Of a stretch of DNA of 64,000 nt, positions 11,609 to 20,930 are shown piece by piece. The notes beneath the pieces were generated by a model, which was not told the origin of the DNA, ran no database searches, and was given only the letters and a program-made list of their open reading frames with translations. The first letter of the stretch is position 1, and every line of letters begins with the position of its first letter. The DNA is from Sphingopyxis sp. Root154 (GTDB lineage Bacteria; Pseudomonadota; Alphaproteobacteria; Sphingomonadales; Sphingomonadaceae), in NCBI RefSeq assembly GCF_001427105.1, contig NZ_LMGI01000002.1, forward strand, positions 1,922,867 to 1,986,866. Reading direction: 5' to 3'. Position numbers and translations under genes: made by a program.

Positions 11609-11913
11609 GAATGCTTCACCTTTAAATGTCCGCCCATCAAAGCGAACGGTTACTGTACTGCGGTGGACGAAGCTCCGGCCGCTAACCCGCCAAAAATGGC
11701 GAAAAACGGCCGACCTGTTAACAGCAAAAGACCCCGGCGGATCACGACGATCTTCCGGAGGCTCCATCCGCGCCAGCAATGTTCAAGCGCTGTTGTAACT
11801 GAAAGAGGCAGCAAACTGCCCTTTTCGGTCGAGCGGGCCCCTAGACCAGATTCCCTCGTTGGTCAAGGGGCGGGCAATATTGTTGCGCCGGTCGGAGGCG
11901 GCTAGGGTTGCCC
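11609..11913. other. Divergent intergenic region, rpsL / glycosylase
   Basis: About 305 bases without a gene. It holds the candidate rpsL promoter and a roughly 220-base rpsL leader on the minus strand. On the plus side a GGAGG (11894-11898) and a TAGGG (11903-11907) precede the glycosylase start. No further structure was recognised. Confidence 0.6.
11838..11866 (-). promoter_or_regulatory. Candidate promoter of the ribosomal protein operon
   Basis: On the minus strand TTGACC (11866-11861) and TAGGGG (11843-11838) are separated by exactly 17 bases. The -10 departs from TATAAT but has the same form as elements before tuf and rho. The G-rich downstream edge would make a GC-rich discriminator, typical of stringently controlled translation promoters. 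Confidence 0.5.
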
Positions 11914-12408
11914 ATGCCCGCCATTCGCCACGCCAGCTTCGCGCCTCACGTCGCGCCCGACACGCGCTTGCTAATTCTCGGGAGTCTGCCGGGCGTCCGT
12001 TCGCTTGCCGAACAGCAATATTATGCGCATCCGACGAACCAGTTCTGGCGCCTGCTTGCCGACGTGGTCGACCGGCCGCTCGCGAACATGCCCTACAACG
12101 ACAGGCTGGCCGCGCTCCGCGAGGCAAAGGTCGGGCTGTGGGACGTGATCCGCAGCGCCGAACGGCACATGAGCAGCGACAGCCAAATCCGCGAAGCCGA
12201 GGCACACGATCTCGCGGCGCTGATCGCCGGTGTGCCCGACCTACGCATGATCGCGTTCAACGGCGGCAAGGCCGCGGCGATCGGGCGGAAGCAGCTTCCG
12301 TCGCTCGATCGAATCACCGTCGTCGATTTGCCGTCGAGCAGCGCCGCCAACACGATCGGCTTCGCAGCGAAGCTCGATCGCTGGCTGGCGCTGCGCGGCG
12401 CGCTCTGA
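11914..12408 (+). CDS. DNA-deoxyinosine glycosylase (UDG superfamily, family 6-like)
   Basis: A 164-residue protein of the uracil-DNA-glycosylase fold. Motif 1 reads GSLPGVRSLAEQQYYAHP, continuing into NQFW, as in the hypoxanthine-DNA glycosylase (HDG) group. Such enzymes remove deaminated adenine to start base excision repair. The second conserved segment LPSSSAANT corresponds to the DNA-intercalation loop. ATG 11914 was chosen; a TTG two codons upstream (11908) has a better-spaced GGAGG and is a possible start. Its stop abuts the convergent amidohydrolase stop with no base between. Family-level function is fairly sure, exact base specificity is not. Confidence 0.8.
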   Translation: MPAIRHASFAPHVAPDTRLLILGSLPGVRSLAEQQYYAHPTNQFWRLLADVVDRPLANMPYNDRLAALREAKVGLWDVIRSAERHMSSDSQIREAEAHDLAALIAGVPDLRMIAFNGGKAAAIGRKQLPSLDRITVVDLPSSSAANTIGFAAKLDRWLALRGAL

Positions 12409-13710
12409 TCAGTCGACGACCGTTCCGCGCGCCATCACGAAATCGACCTTCTTGAGCACGCGCACGTCGGCGAGCGGATCGCTGGCCACCGCGATGATGT
12501 CGGCGCTCTTGCCCGGAGCGATCGTGCCAATCTGATCGGACAGGCCGAGCAGGTCGGCGGCGTTGACCGTCGCGGCCTTCAGCGCTTCGACCGGCTTCAT
12601 GCCATGCTGGACCATCAGTTCGAACTCGTCGCCGTTACGGCCGTGCTTCGACACGCCGGCGTCGGTGCCGAACGCGATGCGTACGCCACGCGGGACAAGC
12701 TGCTCGAGGCTCTTGCCGGTGATCGAAATGCGCCACTGGATCTTGGCCAGCACGTCGGGTTCATAGGCGTTGGCGTTCGCGGCGATGCGTTCCTTGTATC
12801 CGTTCACGGTCGACAGCGTCGGGACATAATAGGCCTTCGACTTCGCCCATGTCGCGATTGTCGCCTCGTCGAGGATCGTGCCATGCTCGATCGAATCGGC
12901 GCCGGCATCGAGGGCGAGGCGAATGCCGTCGGCGCCATGCGCGTGGACCGCGACCTTCTTGCCGAACAGATGCGCGGTGTCGACGATCGCCTTCGCCTCG
13001 TCATCGAACATCTGTTTGCCGAGCCCCGCGCCGATGCGGCTGTTCACTCCGCCGGTCGAAGCGAATTTGATCACATCGGCGCCGCGCCCGATCTGCAGCC
13101 GCACCGCGCGGCGGCAGTCGTCGGCGCCGTTGCACGTGTTACCCGCGCCGGCAAAGAAGGGGCGGAGCTCGTCGCGATAGCCGAGCGATCCGTCCATATG
13201 CCCCGCGCTGCCCGAAATGCTGTTGCCCGCATCGACGATGCGCGGTCCCTGCACCTTGCCCGCCGCAATCGCGTCGCGGAGGGCCAATGTCGCGCCGTCG
13301 CCGTCGCCGAGGTTGCGGACGGTGGTGAAACCCGCGCGCAGCGTCTTCATTCCGTTCGCCTCGGCATTGAACGCCTGCGCGGCGGGGCTCAGCGTCACCT
13401 CTTCGAGCTGCCCCGCGATACCGCCCGCGTCGCTCGTCAGATGGACATGACTGTCGATCAGGCCGGGGAGGACATATTTGTCCTTGAGGTCGATCAGCAT
13501 CGCGCCGGGGTCGGCGGGCTGATAACCGTCCGTGATGCTCAGTATCTTGCCACCCTCGACGATGATCGTCGATGCGCCGCGCGCGGGCTTGCCGGGTTCG
13601 GCGAGCAGTTGCCCCGCGTGGATGACGGTGCGCGCGGGCGTCTGCGCGGCGAGCGGCGTGGCGAGCGCCGCGCCGATGAGCGCGAGCGGAAGAATTTGAA
13701 TCGGCTTCAT
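12409..13710 (-). CDS. Secreted metal-dependent amidohydrolase (imidazolonepropionase/prolidase-like)
   Basis: A 433-residue TIM-barrel hydrolase with a clear Sec signal peptide (cleavage likely after ATPLAAQ, near residue 23), so it acts in the periplasm or outside. The metal site is complete: H88 and H90 in DSHVH, K215 (the usual carboxylated Lys) in VIKFASTGG, H256/H258 in VHAHG, H276 in IEHG and D350 in FGTDAG. Relatives cleave Xaa-Pro or Xaa-Lys dipeptides or other cyclic amides, so the substrate here is open. It is preceded by the S8 protease on the same strand, and both could serve extracellular protein breakdown. Confidence 0.87.
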   Translation of the reverse strand: MKPIQILPLALIGAALATPLAAQTPARTVIHAGQLLAEPGKPARGASTIIVEGGKILSITDGYQPADPGAMLIDLKDKYVLPGLIDSHVHLTSDAGGIAGQLEEVTLSPAAQAFNAEANGMKTLRAGFTTVRNLGDGDGATLALRDAIAAGKVQGPRIVDAGNSISGSAGHMDGSLGYRDELRPFFAGAGNTCNGADDCRRAVRLQIGRGADVIKFASTGGVNSRIGAGLGKQMFDDEAKAIVDTAHLFGKKVAVHAHGADGIRLALDAGADSIEHGTILDEATIATWAKSKAYYVPTLSTVNGYKERIAANANAYEPDVLAKIQWRISITGKSLEQLVPRGVRIAFGTDAGVSKHGRNGDEFELMVQHGMKPVEALKAATVNAADLLGLSDQIGTIAPGKSADIIAVASDPLADVRVLKKVDFVMARGTVVD

Positions 13711-13753
13711 TTTAGCATCCCCTGTTTTGATCTTTGGGGAACATTAAAGCCGA

Positions 13754-16126
13754 TCAGAAGCCCATCGTAAAGCGAAGCGCCGCGCCCTGGTCGTTGCGCA
13801 TCGCGGCGATATGGCCGGGGTCCTGCCGCCACCAGCTGTTCGCGATCAGTTCGCCGCCGAAGAGCGACAGCGCATAGCTTGCCTCGACCACCAGCTCGCG
13901 GCCGGTGGGCGCGAGGTTATAGGTGCGGCGGCCGAAGTCGGTGCGGCCAGTCGTATAGTCGTGCGCAACAGGGAGCATCAGGTCGATGCCGCCGCGCGCG
14001 ACGCGCAAAGGCTGGGCGAAACGGAGCGCCGCGCGGTCCCCGGGCTGCACCAGATTCACCTTGGCGACGTCGAACGAAAAGGCCGTCGACCAGAGCGCGC
14101 CGCCCGCGATCAGGCCATGCTGGTCGGGGCGCGTCCACATCTGGCGCCAGGCGGCCGCAACTTTCCAATCATCGCGCATATCGAGGATAAAGCTGGCGTC
14201 GCCGACGAGGCTGGTGGCGCCGCCGGCACCGAACATCGGGCCGAGGCGGGCGCCGAGCAGACTGTCCGATTCGCGGAGCCAGCTTGCGCCGAGCGCGGTG
14301 CGGACAGAACCGAATCGCGAGTCCCATGCGGCGCCGATGCGCTGGTAGCGGCCGTCATGGCCCGAGCGGTAGCGGAGCAGGGGGTCGTCCTGCCAGCGCG
14401 AGCCCGAAACCCGGCCATTCTCCAATATGATACTAACATATTGATTACTCATGATATTATGACGGATTATCGTGCCAATACCAGAGCTTGCGGCGAAACC
14501 AAGGCCCTCGTGCGCGGCGTCGCCGATCAGCATCGCATGGCTGCTCTCGCCGCGCTCGCCGGCGAGCAGGCCGCCGGTGCCGCGCCCGGCGGCAAAGCCG
14601 ATGCGTGTGCGCGCGTCGAGGCGCGTCATCACCGAAGCGGCGAGGGTGCGCGCGCGCTGGGCGTCGTGGAAGGAGAGGCCCGCAAGCGCGTCGGTACCGC
14701 CCGTGCCCGGGGCGGTGACGAGCGAAAGCGCGAGCGACTGGCTTGCGGCGCTTTGCTGGCGGACGAGCCCGCCGATCGCGCCCGACAGCTTGAAATCGGG
14801 ACGCCGCTGGCCGAGCGAGCCGCCGAAGTCGACGTTGAAGGCGCGGCCGAAGCCGTCGGTGACGAGACCTGTCGTGCCAGCGCCACCCGCATCGCCCATC
14901 GGGCCTCCGAGCACGCCGAGCGGCGCGCCGAGCGCGACGGCGGTCGAGGTGCCCGCGAGCGATGTGGCGCCCATCGGCTGGAAGGCGCGCGCAATGTCGA
15001 GGACGCCCTGTCCGTACACAGCATCGTCGCCCGTCGCACCCGCGTCGCGCGCCGATTGATAGAGCAATTGCACGATCTGCTGGCTCGACAGGTTCGGAAA
15101 GGCTTGCGCGATCAGCGCAACCGCGCCCGCAACCTGCGGCGCCGCGAAGCTGGTGCCGTTCAAAACGAAAACGAAATTGCCCTCGGTCTTGAGCGCGCCA
15201 TTTTCATAGGCGCAGCACACACCCTCGCCGAGCGCGCTCAGGTAGGAGCCGGCATAGCCGCCGGCGCGGTTGCTGAAACCCGAGATAGCGCCATTTTCAT
15301 TGACCGATCCGGCGATGATGACGAGCCCCCCGCCGGCATCGCGAAGCCCCTGCGCGAAGCGTTCGGGGTTGTTCGGATCGTTGCCGTTCGCGGTCGTATC
15401 GCCTTCATTCCCCGCCGAGACGATGACGATGATTCCCGCCGCGGTCGCGCGCGAGACCGCGGCGCGCAAGGTCGCACCGGGCGGGTCTTCGCCGCCGAGC
15501 GAGATGTTGACGACGCGCGCGCCCGCGCCGACCGCACGGTCGAGCCCCGCCGCGATCGCAGTTTCGGGGAAGCGGCAGCCGCTTTCGTCGTTGGCGGGAT
15601 CCTCGGTCGCGCAACTACCCGGCCGGTCGGCGCGCAGCACGAGCAGGTTGGCATTGAAGGCGATGCCGAAGGTGCCGGCGTCATTCTTGCCGCCGAGCAA
15701 CAGCTGCGCGACGTTCGTGCCGTGCGTCCCCTCGCCATTGATGCCGCGCGATCCGGCGAGGTCGATCGATTGCGACGAAATGCGCCCGGCGAATTCGGGG
15801 CTGTCCTGATCGATCCCGTCGTCGATGACGCCCGCGAGGATATTCTGCCCCGTCGCGCCCGCCTGATAGGCGGTGATCGCGCCGTGGAAATTGACCCCGT
15901 CGGACATGCGCGTCTCGGCGGTGTTGAAATTGCCTGTCGGCGGCGGTGTGGGCGTGGGAGTCGGGGTTGGCGTCGGTGCGGGGGCAGGTGGCGGCGCAGG
16001 AGTCGGCGAGGGGCGTGCGCCACCACCACCACATGCCGCAAGCGAGAGCGCCACGATACCGAGCACAAGAGGCAAAGGCCGCCCAGCCACCCGTCGGATG
16101 CTGTTGCGTCGGTCCGCATCGGCCAT
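13754..16126 (-). CDS. S8 (subtilisin-like) serine protease, lipoprotein-type N-terminus, autotransporter-like C-terminus
   Basis: A 790-residue exported protease. A signal sequence ends in the lipobox LAAC (Cys at residue 32), followed by a Gly run and a Pro-Thr repeat linker to about residue 64. The catalytic triad is D102 (VIDDGID), H135 (GEGTHGT) and S326 (NGTSFAAP), all intact. The second half, from about residue 390, is rich in alternating strands and ends in RFTMGF, like a beta-barrel translocator or an autotransporter-type domain, but no formal domain can be assigned by eye. The gene contains an odd AT-rich patch near 14420-14475. It may degrade extracellular proteins together with the next gene. 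Confidence 0.85.
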   Translation of the reverse strand: MADADRRNSIRRVAGRPLPLVLGIVALSLAACGGGGARPSPTPAPPPAPAPTPTPTPTPTPPPTGNFNTAETRMSDGVNFHGAITAYQAGATGQNILAGVIDDGIDQDSPEFAGRISSQSIDLAGSRGINGEGTHGTNVAQLLLGGKNDAGTFGIAFNANLLVLRADRPGSCATEDPANDESGCRFPETAIAAGLDRAVGAGARVVNISLGGEDPPGATLRAAVSRATAAGIIVIVSAGNEGDTTANGNDPNNPERFAQGLRDAGGGLVIIAGSVNENGAISGFSNRAGGYAGSYLSALGEGVCCAYENGALKTEGNFVFVLNGTSFAAPQVAGAVALIAQAFPNLSSQQIVQLLYQSARDAGATGDDAVYGQGVLDIARAFQPMGATSLAGTSTAVALGAPLGVLGGPMGDAGGAGTTGLVTDGFGRAFNVDFGGSLGQRRPDFKLSGAIGGLVRQQSAASQSLALSLVTAPGTGGTDALAGLSFHDAQRARTLAASVMTRLDARTRIGFAAGRGTGGLLAGERGESSHAMLIGDAAHEGLGFAASSGIGTIIRHNIMSNQYVSIILENGRVSGSRWQDDPLLRYRSGHDGRYQRIGAAWDSRFGSVRTALGASWLRESDSLLGARLGPMFGAGGATSLVGDASFILDMRDDWKVAAAWRQMWTRPDQHGLIAGGALWSTAFSFDVAKVNLVQPGDRAALRFAQPLRVARGGIDLMLPVAHDYTTGRTDFGRRTYNLAPTGRELVVEASYALSLFGGELIANSWWRQDPGHIAAMRNDQGAALRFTMGF
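14423..14443. repeat. AT-rich inverted repeat inside the S8 protease gene
   Basis: CAATATG and CATATTG face each other across seven bases (14423-14429 and 14437-14443). They sit in a roughly 55-base AT-rich island within a strongly GC-rich gene. The island stays in frame and encodes RHNIMSNQYVSIILENG. Its composition is unlike the surrounding codons. Confidence 0.6.
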
Positions 16127-16277
16127 CGCCGTTCCCCTTTGCCCTGATATCCGCCTTTTAGCGCAGCGGAGGGGGTGGGGGTAGCATCATGCGGTTAATT
16201 GAGGGTTCCGGTCCTCCCTGTCGCGAAGCGATGAGAAGGAACTTTTGCCGGCCTTGCCCCCGCGCACCCCAGCCATT

Positions 16278-16970
16278 ATGCGGCCGGGCATCATGCCCGC
16301 CCCGCTCGACCATATCGACAGCTGGATCTTCGATCTCGACAACACGCTCTATGCGCCGTCGGCGAAGCTGTTCGACCTGATCGACGAACGCATGGGCGCC
16401 TTCATCATGCGGCTGCTGGACGTCGATGCAGCCGAGGCGCGGCGGGTGCAAAAGCAATATTTCCACGACCATGGCACGACGATGGCCGGGCTGATGCGCC
16501 ACCACGGCGTCGATCCTGAGGATTTTCTGGTCGACGTCCACGACATCGCGCTCGACCGGCTGACGGTCGATGCGCGGCTGCGCGCCGGGCTGGAGCGTCT
16601 GCCGGGGCGCAAGCTGATCTTCACCAACGCCGATGCCGATTATGCGGCGCGCGTGCTGCACGCGCGCGGGATCGCCGACCTGTTCGACGGCATCTGCGAT
16701 ATCCGCGTCACGCGCTATACGCCGAAGCCCGACGCAGCGGCCTATGCGATGATGATTTCGCATCTGAAAGTCGACCCGGCGAAGAGCGTCTTCGTCGAAG
16801 ATATGGCGCGCAATCTGACGCCCGCCAAAGCGCTCGGCATGACGACCGTCTGGCTGGACAATGGCAGCGAAAGCGGTCATCGGGGCCACCTGCCGGATCA
16901 GGTCGATTTCCACGTCAACGACATCGCCGACTGGCTCGACAATCTGCCTTTACCATGGGGAATTTCATGA
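16278..16970 (+). CDS. HAD hydrolase, pyrimidine 5'-nucleotidase family
   Basis: A 230-residue haloacid-dehalogenase-fold phosphatase. Motif [10 protein letters not shown] carries the nucleophilic Asp, FTNADADY is motif II, and KPDAAAY with [10 protein letters not shown] gives motifs III and IV. This combination matches the pyrimidine 5'-nucleotidase (SDT1-like) group, which dephosphorylates nucleoside monophosphates; other HAD substrates are possible. The frame opens further upstream at a TTG; ATG 16278 ([12 protein letters not shown]) was taken, and ATG 16293 is also possible. The last four bases (ATGA) overlap the dapD start. Confidence 0.85.
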   Translation: MRPGIMPAPLDHIDSWIFDLDNTLYAPSAKLFDLIDERMGAFIMRLLDVDAAEARRVQKQYFHDHGTTMAGLMRHHGVDPEDFLVDVHDIALDRLTVDARLRAGLERLPGRKLIFTNADADYAARVLHARGIADLFDGICDIRVTRYTPKPDAAAYAMMISHLKVDPAKSVFVEDMARNLTPAKALGMTTVWLDNGSESGHRGHLPDQVDFHVNDIADWLDNLPLPWGIS

Positions 16971-17809
16971 CCACCGACCTGCAATCGACGATCGAAGCCG
17001 CATGGGATGACCGTGACACGCTGGGGCTGACGACGACGGGCGCGGTGCGCGAGGCGGTCGAGACCGCGCTCGCCGGGCTCGACGACGGCAGCTATCGCGT
17101 CGCCGAGCGGGATGCCGGCGGGGCCTGGCAGGTCAACCAGTGGCTGAAGAAGGCGGTGCTGCTGTCATTCCGCCTCAACGATATGGAGCTGATCGAAGGC
17201 GGCCCCGGCGGCGCGCGCTGGTGGGACAAGGTGCCGTCGAAATTCGCCGGCTGGGGCGAGAATCGCTTTCGCGACGCGGGTTTCCGCGCCGTCCCCGGTT
17301 CGATCGTCCGCCGCGGCGCCTATATCAGCAAGGGCGCGGTGCTGATGCCGAGCTTCGTCAACATCGGCGCCTATGTCGGCGAGGGATCGATGGTCGACGC
17401 CTGGGCCACCGTCGGCAGCTGCGCACAGATCGGCGCGAACGTCCATCTGTCGGGCGGCGCGGGGATCGGCGGCGTGCTCGAGCCGTTGCAGGCGGGACCG
17501 GTGGTGATCGAGGACGGTGCCTTCATCGGCGCGCGCGCCGAGGTCGCCGAGGGTGTGATCGTGCGCGAGGGCGCGGTGCTGTCGATGGGCGTCTATCTGG
17601 GCGCATCGACCAAGATCGTCGACCGCGCGACGGGCGAAGTCTTCATCGGCGAAGTCCCCGCCTATTCGGTCGTCGTGCCAGGCGCGATGCCGGGCAAGCC
17701 GCTGCCCGACGGGTCGCCGGGGCCGTCGCTCTATTGCGCGGTGATCGTCAAGCGCGTCGACGCGAAAACGCGTGCGAAGACCGGAATCAACGAGCTGCTG
17801 CGCGATTGA
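16967..17809 (+). CDS. dapD: 2,3,4,5-tetrahydropyridine-2,6-dicarboxylate N-succinyltransferase
   Basis: A 280-residue enzyme of the succinylase branch of lysine and diaminopimelate synthesis, using succinyl-CoA. The N-terminal helical domain is followed by a left-handed beta-helix of hexapeptide repeats ([35 protein letters not shown]). The C-terminus contains the conserved [20 protein letters not shown] region. ATG 16967 overlaps the preceding stop as ATGA, indicating coupling with the HAD gene. Length and motifs are typical. Confidence 0.97.
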   Translation: MTTDLQSTIEAAWDDRDTLGLTTTGAVREAVETALAGLDDGSYRVAERDAGGAWQVNQWLKKAVLLSFRLNDMELIEGGPGGARWWDKVPSKFAGWGENRFRDAGFRAVPGSIVRRGAYISKGAVLMPSFVNIGAYVGEGSMVDAWATVGSCAQIGANVHLSGGAGIGGVLEPLQAGPVVIEDGAFIGARAEVAEGVIVREGAVLSMGVYLGASTKIVDRATGEVFIGEVPAYSVVVPGAMPGKPLPDGSPGPSLYCAVIVKRVDAKTRAKTGINELLRD

Positions 17810-17961
17810 ATCGTAAGGCCGAAGGCACAGAATCGGGCGCCGTAACCGACGCTCGTCGAGCGCTGCTGCCCGTTGGTAGACATCATATAACAAGATAATT
17901 ATTGCGAATTATTCGCGATTGGGGAGGCCTTCTGTTTCGATAGCGGCCGCGAGGGGGAATT

Positions 17962-20052
17962 ATGTCGGCCGTTTTTCACGGGTCATCGCTGGTCCTATTG
18001 GCTTTGCTGTCGGGCGCGCCCGCCGCGGCGCAGGAACCCACCGGCGACGCACCGCCCGCAATCCCCGTTCCGGTGAATGGCGCCGAACGCTATACGCCCG
18101 CAGACTTCACGCGCTTTGCGCCGCGCACCGCGCTCGATATGGTCGAGAAGGTGCCGGGCTTCCTGATCGTCACCGGCACCAACGGCGGCGAACGCGGGCT
18201 GGGCGCGGCGACCGAGAATGTGCTGATCAATGGCGAGCGCATCGCGAACAAATCGACCGATGCGCGCACCGCGCTCGCGCGCATCACCGCCGCCGAGGTC
18301 GCCTATATCGACATCGTCGACGGCGCCGGACTGAACGTCCCGGGGCTGACCGGGCAGGTCGCCAATGTCGTGCTCGTCGCGGGCGCGGGGAGCGACGGGT
18401 ATAAGACGACGATCCGCTGGCAACCCGAATGGCGCCCGCGGCTCGACAAGAACTGGCTGAACGGCGAAATTTCGACGACGGGCAAGCTCGGCGGCACAAA
18501 TGTGACGCTGAGCCTGAAGAACGAGGCGCGGCGTCAGGGGCATTGGGGCCCCGAACAGCGGTTCGACGGCAATGGCGAGCTGTTGTTCGTGCGCGACGAG
18601 TTCGGCCGCTATAATGCCGACCAGCCGCGCCTGTCGGTGGCGCTCGCGCGGACCACTGCGAACGGAAACAAATGGAATTTCAATCTGGGCGGTCAGCTGG
18701 TCAACCTCGACGAGCGGGTGGACGGGACGTCGGTTCAGCCCGGCGCCGGCACGGTGCGCGAGGCGTTCCGCTTCACCGAAGACGAGCATAATTTCGACAT
18801 CGGCGGCGATTATGAGCTGGGGCTGGGCAAGGGGCGGCTGAAGCTGATCACCCTCTACCGCTTCGAGCACAGCCCGTTCGTCGACAGTTTCATCGTCGAT
18901 CGCGAAATCGGCGGGCGGACGGGCGAGCGGTTCAAGCAGACCGCCGACGAGGGCGAGTCGATCCTGCGCGGCGAATATAGCTGGCGCACCGGCGGCGGCA
19001 CCGACTGGCAGGTCGCGCTCGAGGGCGCGTACAACACGCTCGACGTCGATTCCGAATTTGCGGTGCTGCAGGCCGACGGCAGCTTCCGGCCCGTCGTCTT
19101 TGGCGGCGAACGGACGAAGGTCGAGGAAAAGCGCGGCGAGGCGTCGCTGACCTGGGGGCGCTCGCTCGCATCGAACCTGACCGCACAGGTCAACCTGGGC
19201 GCCGAATATAGCGAGCTGACCTCGTCGGGTCCGGGCGGGCTGACGCGCCGCTTCGTCCGGCCCAAGGGCAAGGTCGCGCTGGCGTGGAAGGTTGGCGGCA
19301 AGACGACGATCAACTGGTTCCTCCAGCGGCGCGTCGACCAGCTCGACTTTTTCGATTTCGCGAGCTCGGTCGATGTGGCGAACGGGCAGGGCAATGGTGG
19401 CAACGGGCTGCTCGTGCCGCCGATCGTCAATCGCAGCGAGCTGGAATTCGTGCAGGATATGGGGGCGTGGGGCAATGCGTCGGTCGCCTTTGCCTATGCC
19501 TATGCCGAGGATCTGGTCGACCAGGTGCCGCTGTCGCCGACCACCGAAGGACGCGGCAATTTGCCGCCCGCGCATCTCTATCGCATCAGTTCGAAGGCGA
19601 CCTTGCTGCTCGACCGGCTGGGGTGGAAGGGCGCGCGGATCAACAGCGACGTCACCTGGCGCCGCAACCGCGTGCGCGATCCGCTCACGGGGCTGTGGCG
19701 CGACCAGAGCGAGGGGCAGGAATATGTCGTCGATCTGAGCCTGCGCCATGACGTGCCGGGGACGAACCTCGCGTGGGGCGCAGGCTATTTCGACGAGCGC
19801 TACAGTCCGAATTTGCGGCTCGGGGCGATCGAGCATGAATCGACCGACGGGCCGTTCGTCACCGCCTTCATCGAGCATAAGGATGTCGCGGGCTTCACGG
19901 TGAAGCTGTCGTACCGCAACCTCGCGGGGATGAAGGACGGCTTCAACCGGACGGTGTTCGCCGACCGGCGCGATGGACCGGTGGCGTTCAGCGAGCAAAG
20001 GCTGCGCAAGTTCGGGCGGTTTTTCCAGCTGACGGTGACGGGGACGCTGTAG
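17962..20052 (+). CDS. TonB-dependent receptor-like outer membrane protein
   Basis: A 696-residue protein with a Sec signal peptide (about residues 1-23, ending AAAQ). A plug-like domain (residues about 40-140, with ENVLINGERIANKS and VPGLTGQVANVVL) is followed by a long alternating-strand barrel that ends in FFQLTVTGTL, a normal outer-membrane C-terminus. It would take up a scarce substrate using TonB energy. No TonB box can be pinned down, and the substrate is unknown. A strong GAGGGGGAAT ribosome site precedes ATG 17962, and the 150 bases upstream are AT-rich. No transport partner is adjacent. Confidence 0.85.
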   Translation: MSAVFHGSSLVLLALLSGAPAAAQEPTGDAPPAIPVPVNGAERYTPADFTRFAPRTALDMVEKVPGFLIVTGTNGGERGLGAATENVLINGERIANKSTDARTALARITAAEVAYIDIVDGAGLNVPGLTGQVANVVLVAGAGSDGYKTTIRWQPEWRPRLDKNWLNGEISTTGKLGGTNVTLSLKNEARRQGHWGPEQRFDGNGELLFVRDEFGRYNADQPRLSVALARTTANGNKWNFNLGGQLVNLDERVDGTSVQPGAGTVREAFRFTEDEHNFDIGGDYELGLGKGRLKLITLYRFEHSPFVDSFIVDREIGGRTGERFKQTADEGESILRGEYSWRTGGGTDWQVALEGAYNTLDVDSEFAVLQADGSFRPVVFGGERTKVEEKRGEASLTWGRSLASNLTAQVNLGAEYSELTSSGPGGLTRRFVRPKGKVALAWKVGGKTTINWFLQRRVDQLDFFDFASSVDVANGQGNGGNGLLVPPIVNRSELEFVQDMGAWGNASVAFAYAYAEDLVDQVPLSPTTEGRGNLPPAHLYRISSKATLLLDRLGWKGARINSDVTWRRNRVRDPLTGLWRDQSEGQEYVVDLSLRHDVPGTNLAWGAGYFDERYSPNLRLGAIEHESTDGPFVTAFIEHKDVAGFTVKLSYRNLAGMKDGFNRTVFADRRDGPVAFSEQRLRKFGRFFQLTVTGTL

Positions 20053-20067
20053 GCATCCGATCGCAGC

Positions 20068-20138
20068 ACCGTGTGCCCCGACGAAAGTCGGGGTCCGTAG
20101 CCACCGTATGGGCCCCGGCTTTCGCCGGGGTACACGGT
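20068..20138. repeat. Paired hairpin repeat between convergent genes
   Basis: Two 7-base stems with four-base loops lie in tandem: CCCCGAC/GTCGGGG with GAAA (20076-20093) and CCCCGGC/GCCGGGG with TTTC (20113-20130). They are flanked by ACCGTGT and ACACGGT, so the whole unit is an inverted repeat. It resembles the REP/BIME-type elements common in sphingomonads and may serve as a bidirectional terminator for the receptor gene and gpmA. Confidence 0.7.
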
Positions 20139-20139
20139 C

Positions 20140-20826
20140 TTACCGCTCGCTGAGGTAATAGCGCTCGCTTGCGCTCAGATCATCATTGAGTTCATAGACA
20201 ATCGGCTGGCCGGTCGGGATTTCGAGGCCGGTGATGTCGGCGTCCGAAATGCCCGAGAGATGCTTGACGAGTGCCCGCAGGCTGTTGCCGTGCGCCGAGA
20301 TCAGCACCGTCTTGCCCGCGGCGAGTTGGGGGACGATCGCCGCTTCATAATAGGGCAGCACGCGCTCGATCGTGTCCTTGAGGCTTTCGGCCGACGGGAT
20401 GGCGATGCCGGCGTAGCGCGGGTCGGTCGACAGGTCCCACGGCGAGCCGGCTTCGAGCGGCGGCGGCGGAATGTCGAAGCTGCGGCGCCAGATCTTGACC
20501 TGGTCGTCGCCATGCTTCGCCGCGGTCTCGGCCTTGTCGAGCCCGGTGAGGCCGCCATAATGGCGTTCGTTGAGGCGCCAGTCCTTGGTGACGGGAAGCC
20601 AGAGCCGGCCCATCGCCTCGAGCGCGAGGTTCAGCGTCTTGATCGCGCGCGACTGGACCGAGGTAAAGCAGGTATCGGGCGCGATGCCCTTCGCCTTCAT
20701 CAATTCGCCCGCGGCGACCGCTTCGGCGACGCCCTTTTCGGTGACATCGACATCCCACCAGCCGGTGAAGCGGTTTTCGAGATTCCACTGCGACTGGCCG
20801 TGACGGATGAGGATGAGCTGGGGCAT
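20140..20826 (-). CDS. gpmA: 2,3-bisphosphoglycerate-dependent phosphoglycerate mutase
   Basis: A 228-residue glycolytic enzyme interconverting 3- and 2-phosphoglycerate. The phospho-acceptor His9 lies in [12 protein letters not shown], and [13 protein letters not shown] and [15 protein letters not shown] complete the active site. ATG 20826 gives the conserved start; the frame runs on upstream without homology. A weak promoter-like pair, TTGGCG-N18-TAAAGG (20887-20858 on the minus strand), lies just upstream, back to back with the heat-shock promoter of the next gene. Confidence 0.97.
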   Translation of the reverse strand: MPQLILIRHGQSQWNLENRFTGWWDVDVTEKGVAEAVAAGELMKAKGIAPDTCFTSVQSRAIKTLNLALEAMGRLWLPVTKDWRLNERHYGGLTGLDKAETAAKHGDDQVKIWRRSFDIPPPPLEAGSPWDLSTDPRYAGIAIPSAESLKDTIERVLPYYEAAIVPQLAAGKTVLISAHGNSLRALVKHLSGISDADITGLEIPTGQPIVYELNDDLSASERYYLSER

Positions 20827-20894
20827 TTCGGATCCTTCGGATGGAGAGAGACGCCGCCCTTTAGCGCGGGTTTTCAAGGAACGCCAACCGCCCT

Positions 20895-20922
20895 CTTGAA
20901 ATGGTTTCGCTGGCTACCAGAT
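20895..20922 (+). promoter_or_regulatory. Candidate sigma-32 (RpoH) heat-shock promoter
   Basis: CTTGAA (20895-20900) and TACCAGAT (20915-20922) are spaced by 14 bases, close to the RpoH pattern CTTGAAA-N11-16-CCCATNT. It lies about 90 bases ahead of a small heat-shock gene. The -35 is perfect, the -10 imperfect. Confidence 0.55.
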
Positions 20923-20930
20923 TGGCGTCA

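Noticed and set aside
15930..15990. Repetitive stretch in the S8 protease as a possible CRISPR or tandem array
   Set aside because: It encodes a Pro-Thr linker of short repeats; there is no repeat-spacer layout.
13811..16147. 778-codon frame on the plus strand opposite the S8 protease
   Set aside because: Composition is Arg/Ala-rich and without domains; the minus-strand protein has an intact catalytic triad and signal peptide.
17995..19998. 667-codon frame antisense to the TonB-dependent receptor
   Set aside because: No start context or family features; the receptor on the plus strand has a signal peptide, plug and barrel end.
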